NCBI GenBank assembly: GCA_937894515.1 | Contig: CALCRH010000112.1 | Coordinates: forward strand, 1-15,264 | From: an uncultured Clostridia bacterium | Lineage (GTDB): Bacteria; Bacillota; Clostridia; Oscillospirales; Oscillospiraceae | DNA length: 15,264 bases | Direction of reading: 5' to 3' | In this document: in pieces, positions 1 through 7,707 of the stretch | How positions within the stretch are numbered: position 1 is the stretch's first letter | Layout of the letters: every line of letters begins with the position of its first letter | Notes under the pieces: model-generated | Seen by the model: only the letters and a program-made list of their open reading frames with translations | Databases searched by the model: none | Told to the model about the DNA's origin: nothing | Position numbers and translations under genes: made by a program

Positions 1-1072
1 TTCCTGCATTTTCAGTAATCTGAACTTTATTGCCAGCGCCCATTTCGGCTTTTGCTTCGGCATTTTCTTCTGGAATAGAATAAATTGTGCAGCCTGTACA
101 GATTCCATATTTTTCGGTTCGTTTTGTAATACCATAAATTGTTGGAACTATCGAAATAATCATAATAATAATGGAAATCAGTATTCGCAAAGGCTTTTTA
201 TCGTGAATTGAAATAAGAAGTAAAATTGCAGCTCCCAGGAATATAATTAGAGAACCTATAAAAAGACGGATTGAATAATCTTTTTTATAATTTACAGGCA
301 GATTGTTCTGTAATTCGAACTGTTGTCGTTCTTTTTTTAAGCTTGTCTGGTGAAAAATACTGTGGCGTTCTAAAGAATACATTGCCGCAAGCTGTTGGCA
401 AATTTCTGGAGTTATTAAAACTTTATTTTTTATTTCAGATTCAAAATCCCATTTCTTTTCAACAGTTCTCCATCCAAATACATCTTTGTCAAGATATTGT
501 TGCGTATGATAAGGATGAATACGATTTGGGCGAATATAATAAGCTTCTTTCATCCCCGGAATAGCATGATCCGATAATACGATCCACTTTTTACATCGTA
601 TATCCTTCAAAACTGTCAATTCTTCGTCTTTGATGGAAGAGTTTGCATACATAATGATATAAATATTCTCATAATTTATCCTTTGCTTTCTGCGATCCCA
701 ATCCTCTTTAGCCTCATTTTCGGTTTTGCTGTGGTTAAAATAAATCCGAACATCTTTCAAATCAGCAACCGGAAAATCATATTCGGTATGAACAAAATGT
801 AATTCTGCTTGAACATAATCCGATAGATGGGAACAAAATCTCAAAAAATCCGGCAAACTCATCCACAAGTTCACGGTCGGAGAAAGAAATTGCTTACCTA
901 ATCGATGATATATTATCCCACCCACGCAGGTTGGGGAAAGAATTGTAAACTTGTCGTTATGTAATCTTTTCCGTAAACTATTCTCGTATTTTTTGGAAAC
1001 AAAATCGGTAATTCCTACAATTTCCATCAATCGGCTTGTGAATACATAAAGAAATAAACCTATTTTTCTCAT
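1..1072 (-). CDS. DUF1919-domain exopolysaccharide protein with C-terminal membrane hairpin (partial, runs off left edge)
   Basis: I translated this by hand; the frame is open from an ATG at 1072 to the window edge, about 357 codons with no stop. Residues 41-165 resemble the DUF1919 family found in capsule and exopolysaccharide loci: FTILSPTCVGGIIYHRLG near 42-59, SPTVNLW near 64-70, then a conserved-looking WDRRKQRINYENIYIIMY near 125-142. The biochemical role of DUF1919 is not firmly established; a glycan-modifying or transfer role is inferred from context. After about residue 265 come two hydrophobic segments (about 267-288 and 297-315) joined by a short basic loop, then a hydrophilic tail with a CTGC motif. 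DUF1919 proteins are usually around 200-250 residues and soluble, so this extension is unusual. Its ATG overlaps the preceding stop as ATGA (1069-1072), placing it in the operon. The C-terminus is not in the window. Confidence 0.8.
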   Translation of the reverse strand, partial: MRKIGLFLYVFTSRLMEIVGITDFVSKKYENSLRKRLHNDKFTILSPTCVGGIIYHRLGKQFLSPTVNLWMSLPDFLRFCSHLSDYVQAELHFVHTEYDFPVADLKDVRIYFNHSKTENEAKEDWDRRKQRINYENIYIIMYANSSIKDEELTVLKDIRCKKWIVLSDHAIPGMKEAYYIRPNRIHPYHTQQYLDKDVFGWRTVEKKWDFESEIKNKVLITPEICQQLAAMYSLERHSIFHQTSLKKERQQFELQNNLPVNYKKDYSIRLFIGSLIIFLGAAILLLISIHDKKPLRILISIIIMIISIVPTIYGITKRTEKYGICTGCTIYSIPEENAEAKAEMGAGNKVQITENAG

Positions 1073-1599
1073 TTTGTAACCTCTCTTGCCGGGATACCAA
1101 CTAATGTTGTATTCGGTTTGGTACATGATTTTGTCACAACAGCACCGGCGCCGATTTTACATCCGTCGGCGATATAAACCCCTCCGACGATTTGAGCGCC
1201 AAACCCGATTTCAACATCGTCACCAATGGTTGGTGCCTCATTAGATATGCCCTTATTTCCAACACAATTATTCCCGTGAAACACACAGTTTTTTCCGATT
1301 TTTGCTTTTGCGTTAATAATAACGCTCCCGGTATGCCAAATCTTAAGTCCTTCGTCAGCGACATTCCTTGGGATCAATAAACCCAACTTAACCCCTAAAC
1401 GATTTTTTATACGAGATATTGGCAAACGCAACAGCCGTAATATCGGGTTTGTGGAATTATAAAGCCATTCTTCTTTTCGCAACAAACGGAGATACCGGTT
1501 AATTGCCGAAAACTCATCCGATAACAGGACAGATTTTATGCCGTAGCCGCATCGCTCTAATTCTCTGATACGCTTGTATTCTATACGGTTATGAACCAT
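1069..1599 (-). CDS. CysE-type hexapeptide (left-handed beta-helix) acetyltransferase
   Basis: A 176-residue protein. Residues 1-85 are a helical, basic N-terminal part and about 92-170 are hexapeptide repeats (IGKNCVFHGN, IGDDVEIGFGAQIVGG, IADGCKIGAGAVV) ending in the LVGIPAREV cap typical of serine-acetyltransferase-like proteins. H108 within the repeats is a candidate catalytic histidine. In surface-polysaccharide loci such CysE/WcaB-like proteins usually O-acetylate a sugar rather than serine, using acetyl-CoA in the cytoplasm; that substrate is inferred from context. The start at 1599 has an AGGAG five bases upstream and lies inside the end of the preceding acyltransferase (11-base overlap). 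The stop overlaps the DUF1919 gene start as ATGA. A housekeeping serine acetyltransferase is less likely because no cysteine-pathway neighbour is present. Confidence 0.88.
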   Translation of the reverse strand: MVHNRIEYKRIRELERCGYGIKSVLLSDEFSAINRYLRLLRKEEWLYNSTNPILRLLRLPISRIKNRLGVKLGLLIPRNVADEGLKIWHTGSVIINAKAKIGKNCVFHGNNCVGNKGISNEAPTIGDDVEIGFGAQIVGGVYIADGCKIGAGAVVTKSCTKPNTTLVGIPAREVTK

Positions 1600-2656
1600 T
1601 TCTTCTCCTCTTTCCGACCATCCAGGGGCAATATCGATTGAGTATGAAACTGATACCTGCCAATATGATAGTTGAGAACACCATTTTTGATATTATCACA
1701 ACTAAAAAGTCAACGGGGGAACCCGAACTGTAAAGCGACGGCGCTACGACCTCAATCAATTCTTTTATAAGATTGAAAAACGTACTATGAAGCGAATAAA
1801 AGACAAGCGTATTTTTGCCAACATACATCAGCCACTTAAATGGTTTATGCGGAAGAAACCGAAAAACGGATACTGACAGTAAAATCCCGGAAAACGCACC
1901 TGTCAAGTACAGCGGTAAGAACGGAATCGCGTTAGCATACATATCCGTCATCGTCCCCATTCGTGAAATACCGAATGACGACAAAACCGAAGCAAGCGCA
2001 AATACGGGGATTAAATACACCTTCGTTGAAAAAGCATCAAAGATTTTTCCTTTTAGCTTTGCTAAATATCCGCATCCGAAAAACAGCAACGATACACAAG
2101 CAACCTCAAAGCTCCATGGGACAATTTTGTTCACCAATCGGATATACAGAAAGCCAATAATGAAAACAGAAAGGATGAGCGGAATAAGGCGTTTTAATCG
2201 TGCGCCACTCCACTTTAAGAGAAACCACATATAATTTTCCAGAACAAATAAACAGGGCAAAAACCACAATCCAAGATCCCAAGCGGAGCCTCTTAACTGA
2301 ATGAATGTTCCACCCAACAAATGAACAACATCTTTCAATGAAAACGAGCCATCCAACGCACAGGAAATCGGAAAGTTTATAATACTGAAACAAAACATCG
2401 GGAAAAGCAATGTTCGGATCTTATTGAACAAAAAGCTTTTGTAATCGGAATATTTCTTTACGGAAAAAACATACCCACTCAAAAAGAAAAACAACGGGAT
2501 ATGAAACGTATACAGCCAGTCTTTGACAATACTATGCTCGTGAGAGTGTCCCAGCATCACTAACAAGATAGCAAGGCCTCTGCAAAGATCGACCCATTCA
2601 ATTCTTTTTGACCCGGTTAAGGTGTTTAATTCAGTTCGTTCAACAGCTGTCTCCAT
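1589..2656 (-). CDS. Membrane acyltransferase, acyltransferase-3 / fucose-4-O-acetylase-like family
   Basis: A 355-residue polytopic membrane protein with about ten hydrophobic segments, the usual size for the family. The N-terminus carries the hallmark RIEWVDLCRGLAILLVMLGH (residues 18-37) with the family's essential-type histidine H37, followed by FHIPLFFFLSGYVFS (51-65), which matches the WecH/OafA-type core. It most likely moves an acetyl or other acyl group across the membrane onto a lipid-linked or extracytoplasmic sugar of the polysaccharide. The ATG at 2656 overlaps the upstream glycosyltransferase by 31 bases and has AAGGAA about ten bases ahead; the next in-frame methionine is M34, inside the first membrane segment, so 2656 is preferred. 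The basic C-terminus KRRRNGS ends just past the start of the CysE-like gene. The acyl group and acceptor cannot be told from sequence. Confidence 0.9.
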   Translation of the reverse strand: METAVERTELNTLTGSKRIEWVDLCRGLAILLVMLGHSHEHSIVKDWLYTFHIPLFFFLSGYVFSVKKYSDYKSFLFNKIRTLLFPMFCFSIINFPISCALDGSFSLKDVVHLLGGTFIQLRGSAWDLGLWFLPCLFVLENYMWFLLKWSGARLKRLIPLILSVFIIGFLYIRLVNKIVPWSFEVACVSLLFFGCGYLAKLKGKIFDAFSTKVYLIPVFALASVLSSFGISRMGTMTDMYANAIPFLPLYLTGAFSGILLSVSVFRFLPHKPFKWLMYVGKNTLVFYSLHSTFFNLIKELIEVVAPSLYSSGSPVDFLVVIISKMVFSTIILAGISFILNRYCPWMVGKRRRNGS

Positions 2657-3711
2657 TGTTCCATAATTCCTTTATAATTCATTTTTTCGGTATCCAACTC
2701 AGCTTTATTTGAAAAAGAATATCTTATCTCATCATTTTCAATTAACTGAATAATGCTATCAGCCATTTCTTGAATGTCAAAACAATCTACAAGATAACCA
2801 TTAATGCCATCCTGCACCAATTCCGCCGGGCCCGTCTTGCACTTGAATGAAACAATAGGTAGTCGATTGGCTTTTGCTTCAATTAAGACAAGCGGAAAGC
2901 CTTCATACCGTGAAGTCAGCACAAAAATGGCAGCTTCTCCGAGATAATCGGCGACATTATCGACTTTACCGACTAACCGAACAATTGACACGCCCAACTC
3001 GGCAATTTTCGCTTCAAGGAGCGGTCGTTCTTCACCCTCACCGAGAATTAGCCACTGCCAATCTGGGTGTTTTTCCTGTATCAACCTTGCTATATCAACA
3101 AGATAATCAAATCCCTTTTGCCTCGAAAGTCTGCCTACGCTGATAATTGTTTTAGATGAAATGTCATAATCGACCCGTGATTTCTCCTTCAATATCGGGT
3201 TATAGATCTGCTTTATCTTTGTCTTGCCTTTATAGTAATTCTCAAAATCACGCTGATCTTCTTTTGTTAATGTAACCACGGCATCTGCTTGTTTTGTTAT
3301 GAGTTTTCTTATCGGAACACGAAATCTGTTGCCCATGGACTCATAAAAATTGAAATGCTCCCAGGAAATAAGCTTTAACTGCGGAGCCGGAAACAGCTTA
3401 ACCGCCGGAACGGAAAACATATCCAAAATGGTATCAACATCAATCAATACCTCAATTTTTTCTCTACGCAGGTATTGTCTCAGTCTATGAACGATCTGCG
3501 CATATTGCCGTATTCCGTTCGGCTCGCTTTGAAACAACGCCTCAGCTTTAATTCGCTCGTCTATCTCGAAAAAACTGTCCCCGGCGCTCATTGTCAGACT
3601 TAAAACCGAAACGTCATTTTCTTTTACCAAGCCGTTCATAATCTGGACAGCAACTTTTTCTGTTCCGCCCGAACGAGTGATGTCGCCGGAAAAAAAACAT
3701 ATTCTTCTCAT
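2626..3711 (-). CDS. GT4 family glycosyltransferase
   Basis: A GT-B fold retaining glycosyltransferase of 361 residues. The N-terminal acceptor domain starts MRRICFFSGDITRSGGTEK, containing the glycine-rich loop common in GT4 enzymes. The C-terminal donor domain has ISVGRLSRQKGFDYLV (190-205), LILGEGEERP (221-230) and the EX7E signature EGFPLVLIE with E270 and E278, which binds the nucleotide sugar. A longer frame opens at 3759, but the ATG at 3711 is chosen because it forms an ATGA overlap with the upstream polymerase stop (3708-3711) and begins exactly at the family's first beta strand. It acts at the cytoplasmic membrane face, adding one sugar to the lipid-linked repeat. It resembles AmsD-type capsule glycosyltransferases; donor and acceptor are unknown. 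Confidence 0.92.
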   Translation of the reverse strand: MRRICFFSGDITRSGGTEKVAVQIMNGLVKENDVSVLSLTMSAGDSFFEIDERIKAEALFQSEPNGIRQYAQIVHRLRQYLRREKIEVLIDVDTILDMFSVPAVKLFPAPQLKLISWEHFNFYESMGNRFRVPIRKLITKQADAVVTLTKEDQRDFENYYKGKTKIKQIYNPILKEKSRVDYDISSKTIISVGRLSRQKGFDYLVDIARLIQEKHPDWQWLILGEGEERPLLEAKIAELGVSIVRLVGKVDNVADYLGEAAIFVLTSRYEGFPLVLIEAKANRLPIVSFKCKTGPAELVQDGINGYLVDCFDIQEMADSIIQLIENDEIRYSFSNKAELDTEKMNYKGIMEQWRQLLNELN

Positions 3712-4979
3712 ACAGCACCCGAATAACCACGTATTCTTTCTTGTTTCTTCTGTTTGCACAGCGCAACCAATAGTACATAGACAGCTATGAACTTTTCTCT
3801 ATGTCGTAATGCGGTACCGGCATTAGAAACCCCCCACGCAAAAACAGCAGCCGACATCAATGCCAAGAACAAGAACAACACAACTTTACCTCTGTTTCCC
3901 CGATCGTCTGCTTTTAGTTCCTTAAATGCCACCAAGATGGCATATAAGAAAAACACGGAATCAAACGCAAAAGCTATAATATCGTTGATACCTCGCCAAT
4001 CCCACGGCATTGGAGCTCCTAAAAAGTACAGCATTCTAATAGGCGTATTAACAAATAGGTTCAAATATGTATTACCTATGTTAAAACCAACATCATATGC
4101 AGAACCGCCGGCATTACGAGATTCCGACGCTCCGATAATATCTTCAGCAGTTGAAACTGCGCCAAACTTTCCCAAGAAAATATCACCGTATACGTTATTG
4201 ACGACTATAAATCCAACTATCAGCACCAAAGAAACTATTATTCTACTCGCCGACAATGTTACTTTTCTTTGTGACGGATTATACAGAATATAGAGTATGA
4301 TGGCACCTAATACAATTGCTATCGCTCCCGAGTGATAGATTGATCCTACCAATCCGCACAAAACGCAAAGAACGATACTGGAAAACTTGTTGTCATTTAT
4401 CCACTTCACAAAATACATCACCGACAATGCGACCATAAACATAACTACGGTTTCTCGTAGAAGAATGGAATTGATAATAGCAAGGTTTGGTAAAAAACAA
4501 AGAATTTTTACAACATAGTCTTTTATTCCCTCGTTCAATTCCAGTAATTCCGCAATCCGAATACATACCATTATCATACTCATAGCAAGTAAGACATTGG
4601 CGTATTGCGCTATCGGTGTCTGACAACCGAACATTCTATAAATTACAGCTATGGTCTGTGAATATGCTCCGCCGCGCCCAAAATTACCGGTTTGCATTCC
4701 CGATACGGCGGAAAGATGGTATGTCCACGTATCAACGCCACTATTCGGCAGAACAAATATATTTCTGAAATTGCAATCCCAAGCTAATAACGCCAATCGA
4801 AAAACATAGCCAAACGACAGCAATGTTGAATACTTGGTATGAGATACCCCATAGAAAAACGCAACCGCATTTATTAGAATGATAAGAAAAGAGAAGGAAG
4901 TACTATTATCGGGAATTGATGGTGAAAAAATAATTGAGACAATTCCTTCGCAAATAAAAATAAGCCATGTCGTGATCAA
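3708..4979 (-). CDS. Wzy/EpsG-like polysaccharide polymerase (polytopic membrane protein)
   Basis: About 423 residues and about ten hydrophobic segments, with a large loop between the third and fourth that contains GVDTWTYHLSAV and NFGRGGAYSQT, and a late RHREKF motif at 392-397. Length, topology and position between glycosyltransferases fit a Wzy-type repeat-unit polymerase acting on the outer membrane-leaflet face; these proteins diverge strongly, so the call rests on architecture and context. It is the only candidate polymerase here. The start is odd: this frame opens only with a TTG at 4979, about twelve bases after an AAGGAG, while the well-spaced ATG after that ribosome site reads ATG AAG TAA and stops at once. 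Either TTG is used, or a one-base insertion at about 4981-4985 removed a canonical start. An O-antigen ligase-like role is an alternative. Confidence 0.78.
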   Translation of the reverse strand: MITTWLIFICEGIVSIIFSPSIPDNSTSFSFLIILINAVAFFYGVSHTKYSTLLSFGYVFRLALLAWDCNFRNIFVLPNSGVDTWTYHLSAVSGMQTGNFGRGGAYSQTIAVIYRMFGCQTPIAQYANVLLAMSMIMVCIRIAELLELNEGIKDYVVKILCFLPNLAIINSILLRETVVMFMVALSVMYFVKWINDNKFSSIVLCVLCGLVGSIYHSGAIAIVLGAIILYILYNPSQRKVTLSASRIIVSLVLIVGFIVVNNVYGDIFLGKFGAVSTAEDIIGASESRNAGGSAYDVGFNIGNTYLNLFVNTPIRMLYFLGAPMPWDWRGINDIIAFAFDSVFFLYAILVAFKELKADDRGNRGKVVLFLFLALMSAAVFAWGVSNAGTALRHREKFIAVYVLLVALCKQKKQERIRGYSGAV

Positions 4980-5006
4980 ATTACTTCATTTCTCCTTCTG
5001 ACAAAA

Positions 5007-6143
5007 TCACTGTATTTCTTTTAACGAGTCAATATAAAACTGTTGTAACCATTTTGCGTTCTCGTGAATATCGTACTCTGCTTTTACGATGGCGTCATAC
5101 ATATCTTGTTTTTGGTATTGCCCCTTGTAAGACAAAATACGTTCAGCCCATTTCATAGCTCCTGCGGACAGCGGAATGCTCTCAACATTACCGGTAATAT
5201 CACATTCATCCGTCACCTTGTCAGAAATGATACATTTAAGCCCCGCTGCTTGCGCTTCCACCATCACGACCGGAAAACCTTCGCAGAGTGAAGGAAGAAT
5301 GAACACATCAAACGCTTGTACGATCCGGTTAACATCCGTCCGCACACCTGTAAAGATCACCCGATCGGACAACCCCAACTCCCGGATTTTTTCTTTTGTT
5401 TTATTCATGATCGCATCATCAAGCTCGCCGCCGCCAACCAGCATCAAAACAGCATCTGCATCCAGCTTTGCAATTTCGGAAAAGATTTCAACAATGAATG
5501 GGTGATTTTTCGGTTCAAAAAAACGTCCGACGTGCCCGACAACAAACTTATTCTCTAAATGAAACTCTTTCCGAACCTCTTGCTCCGTTTCACTACTATA
5601 TCGGAAAGAAGCGGCATCAATCGCATTTTTCATATAGACAACGTCCGAAATATGATCTTTGCCAAAAACCCACTCCGCCGCCTTTTTCCCACACGCAAAC
5701 TTATGTGTTAATTGCGAACGCATCAGCTTTTTATAAGTATTTCGGATTTCCCTTTTAACCGAAAAACGCTCTTTATCCGGCGCTGTATGCGCATGACAGA
5801 TACGAACCGGTACACCGCATTTTTTGGCCGCCACATAAGCCGGAAATCCCAATTCCATCATATTACAGTGAATAATTTTGTACTCCGGATGATCCCGAAA
5901 CAGCTTCTTTATTTCTCTTTGATACCGGATCCAATTCTGGGGATATGGTGGGCAAATCCGATAGATTTTTCCGCCGAGAGAGGCGATCTCATCTTCATAG
6001 GCGGCTTTATACTCACGATGAACCAAAAAGTCATAAGTGACTTTTGTCCGATCCATATTTCTAAAATAGTTCATTGTCATTGTCTCTGCGCCGCCGCGAT
6101 CCATCACGGTATCCAACATTAAGACACGTATCGGTCCGTCCAT
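5007..6143 (-). CDS. GT4 family glycosyltransferase (EpsF/CapM-like)
   Basis: A 378-residue GT-B glycosyltransferase. It starts MDGPIRVLMLDTVMDRGGAE, with the N-terminal strand and glycine loop typical of EpsF-like GT4 proteins. The acceptor domain includes ICHAHTAPDKERF (about 115-127); the donor domain has VGHVGRFFEPKNHPF (202-216), MLVGGGELDD (234-243) and the EX7E motif EGFPVVMVE with E288 and E296. The reading frame can be extended to a TTG at 6164, but the ATG at 6143 is preferred because a perfect AAAGGAGG sits eight bases ahead of it. The gene follows the hexapeptide acetyltransferase with a 17-base gap and precedes the polymerase. It adds one sugar of the lipid-linked repeat at the cytoplasmic face; sugar identity is not predictable from this sequence. 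Confidence 0.92.
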   Translation of the reverse strand: MDGPIRVLMLDTVMDRGGAETMTMNYFRNMDRTKVTYDFLVHREYKAAYEDEIASLGGKIYRICPPYPQNWIRYQREIKKLFRDHPEYKIIHCNMMELGFPAYVAAKKCGVPVRICHAHTAPDKERFSVKREIRNTYKKLMRSQLTHKFACGKKAAEWVFGKDHISDVVYMKNAIDAASFRYSSETEQEVRKEFHLENKFVVGHVGRFFEPKNHPFIVEIFSEIAKLDADAVLMLVGGGELDDAIMNKTKEKIRELGLSDRVIFTGVRTDVNRIVQAFDVFILPSLCEGFPVVMVEAQAAGLKCIISDKVTDECDITGNVESIPLSAGAMKWAERILSYKGQYQKQDMYDAIVKAEYDIHENAKWLQQFYIDSLKEIQ

Positions 6144-6160
6144 AGGATATGCCTCCTTTG

Positions 6161-6700
6161 TCAAATACGCTTTTTGATGACCGATTCTCTCTTATCATAT
6201 AAGACTGAATTAGGCGGAACATCCTTCGTCACAAGCGTTCCGGCAGCAACAACGCTACCCTCGCCGATCGTCACGCCTTTCAGCACGATAACACCAGCCC
6301 CGAGCCAAACATTATCCTCAATACAAATCGGCGCCGTATTAAACCCCATCTCACGCATAATGCCATCCTCGCGGAAATTGTGGTCGTGATCATAGATGCA
6401 CACATTGGGGCCGATCATAACATTGTTTCCAATCGTTATCTTCTCCCGTGCAACAATAACGCAATTATTCCCTATGCCGGTATAGGAGCCTACTGAAAGC
6501 GCGGCATTTTCCGTTACGGCAAGCTCTGCGTTGCAATTCACGGAAACACGCTTTCCAAGCGTGATTCTTCCGCCTTTTCGCCAACTCATACCAACCATTC
6601 TTCCGGCGCGGGAAGGGAGACAAATCTTTATATGCCCGCCGGAAAACAAGGCGATCATCGCAATACGCAAAACACCGTTCAGCATTGATACCATTCTCAT
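6161..6700 (-). CDS. Hexapeptide-repeat O-acetyltransferase, LacA/NodL/maltose-acetyltransferase-like
   Basis: A 179-residue left-handed beta-helix protein. A short N-terminal hydrophobic and basic stretch precedes repeats from about residue 45 onward (ITLGKRVSVN, LSVGSYTGIG, ITIGNNVMIGPNV, IEDNVWLGAGVIVLKGVTIG). The inserted loop CIYDHDHNFRED (101-112) carries the active-site histidine region (H105/H107) typical of the maltose and galactoside acetyltransferase subfamily. It probably O-acetylates a sugar in the cytoplasm using acetyl-CoA. The start at 6700 forms an ATGA overlap with the stop of the broken dehydrogenase (6697-6700), so its translation may depend on ribosomes finishing that gene, which matters because that gene contains internal stops. 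It is distinct in subfamily from the CysE-like protein at the other end of the operon. Confidence 0.9.
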   Translation of the reverse strand: MRMVSMLNGVLRIAMIALFSGGHIKICLPSRAGRMVGMSWRKGGRITLGKRVSVNCNAELAVTENAALSVGSYTGIGNNCVIVAREKITIGNNVMIGPNVCIYDHDHNFREDGIMREMGFNTAPICIEDNVWLGAGVIVLKGVTIGEGSVVAAGTLVTKDVPPNSVLYDKRESVIKKRI

Positions 6701-7707
6701 ACTAATTTTCTATCCTGATAATCCGAAATTCGCTTATCGAGAATAACTCCTCCCTGCACACATTTGGCATTTTTCAAAATCTCATTCTCATTTTCTTCTA
6801 TTAAATCATCCAGAAACTTTGTGACCTCAACCGAGATGACTTCAGAGGTAGTTTTATAGACAAGGCTCGGAGTATGATCAACAGCATAATGGAGGATGCC
6901 CTTAAATAAATATACAGGATCTTCTATTGTAGTAGGCTCACTACTTTCTATCGCTCCGTGGCGGTCACAACTGACATCAATAATCATACTGCCCCGTTTC
7001 ATCCTATCCAAATCAGAAAGCGATATAATGTGATCCTTTCGATAAACATCCCAAAGCAACGCATTGACAACAACATCATAATTCGGAAGTTCGTTTTTCA
7101 GCAGCAGCTCCGTTTTTTTCGAATACACGGTAACGTCGGCCCCAAGCAATGTTAATACACGTTTAAATGTCGGAACTTTATTCCAGCAAAAACATGACTA
7201 TCAAAAGTCTCATCTTATTGCAATTTTACAGGAAGTTCAGGCAAAATTTAAATATTTGCCAAAAGAATCCTTTGCTATCTATTCCATTCCATGCATCACT
7301 GCCGCCTCTCCGGCTATTTCGTTATTTCTCCAAAATACGTGACGCCCTAAATAGTGCATATCTTCCCAACAATATGCAGTCAACTTATTTTGCAAAAGGA
7401 TGTCAGTAATATCTCTATTTTGAACAGCATGAACCCAACCGAAAATCGTTTGATTGCTTAGCTTATCCAAGTAATCCGCGTCACCTATTTTTGGATCACA
7501 AACAATCGGTAACGAAAGAACTGTATCGCGGTCAGCAATATGGGCACCAAAAGCACAGTACTCATCGTCAGAGTACCCCAAAACATCTCCATATCCCTTC
7601 TCGAAATAAAGGAAATCCGGGTGTTTTACCTCTTTTAGGTGCGCGGGAACAACTGCCCGCCGAAACTCATTTTCTTTTTTTCCAATCGGAAAGCCCATAT
7701 TTTTCAT
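6697..7707 (-). pseudogene. Disrupted N5-(carboxyethyl)ornithine synthase / alanine dehydrogenase-like gene
   Basis: Two reading frames together look like one opine-type dehydrogenase. The N-terminal half (7707 to 7279) starts MKNMGFPIGKKENEFRRA and includes YFEKGYGDVLGYSDDEY, IFGWVHAVQNRD and WRNNEIAGEAAVMHG, then hits TAG. The C-terminal half resumes around TFKRVLTLLGADVTVY (about 7173-7128), then VVVNALLWDVYRKDHI, SMIIDVSCDRHGAIE and HYAVDHTPSLVYKT, to the stop at 6697. Between them, about 7160-7280, all three minus-strand frames carry stops and the expected Rossmann GxGN turn is missing. Both halves lie in the same frame, and the spacing between conserved residues looks about 16 codons longer than I expect for relatives. 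The intact family reduces the imine of pyruvate and an amino acid using NAD(P)H. The start ATG overlaps the upstream ATP-grasp stop (7704-7707) with GGAGAG ahead. Probably non-functional, unless the sequence is wrong here. Confidence 0.85.

Noticed and set aside
271..564. Plus-strand 97-codon open frame
   Set aside because: It lies antisense to the DUF1919 frame, which is open over more than 1 kb and has recognisable family motifs; this one has no ribosome site or motif.
3712..3759. N-terminal extension of the GT4 gene by 16 codons
   Set aside because: The ATG at 3711 overlaps the upstream stop as ATGA and starts at the first structural strand; the extension has no family similarity.
3787..4293. 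Plus-strand 168-codon open frame
   Set aside because: Antisense to the polymerase; arises from hydrophobic codon bias on the opposite strand.
7240..7260. Near-palindrome GGCAAA...TTTGCC in the scrambled dehydrogenase segment
   Set aside because: Only six base pairs in very AT-rich sequence, with no flanking duplication, so no support for a mobile element end.
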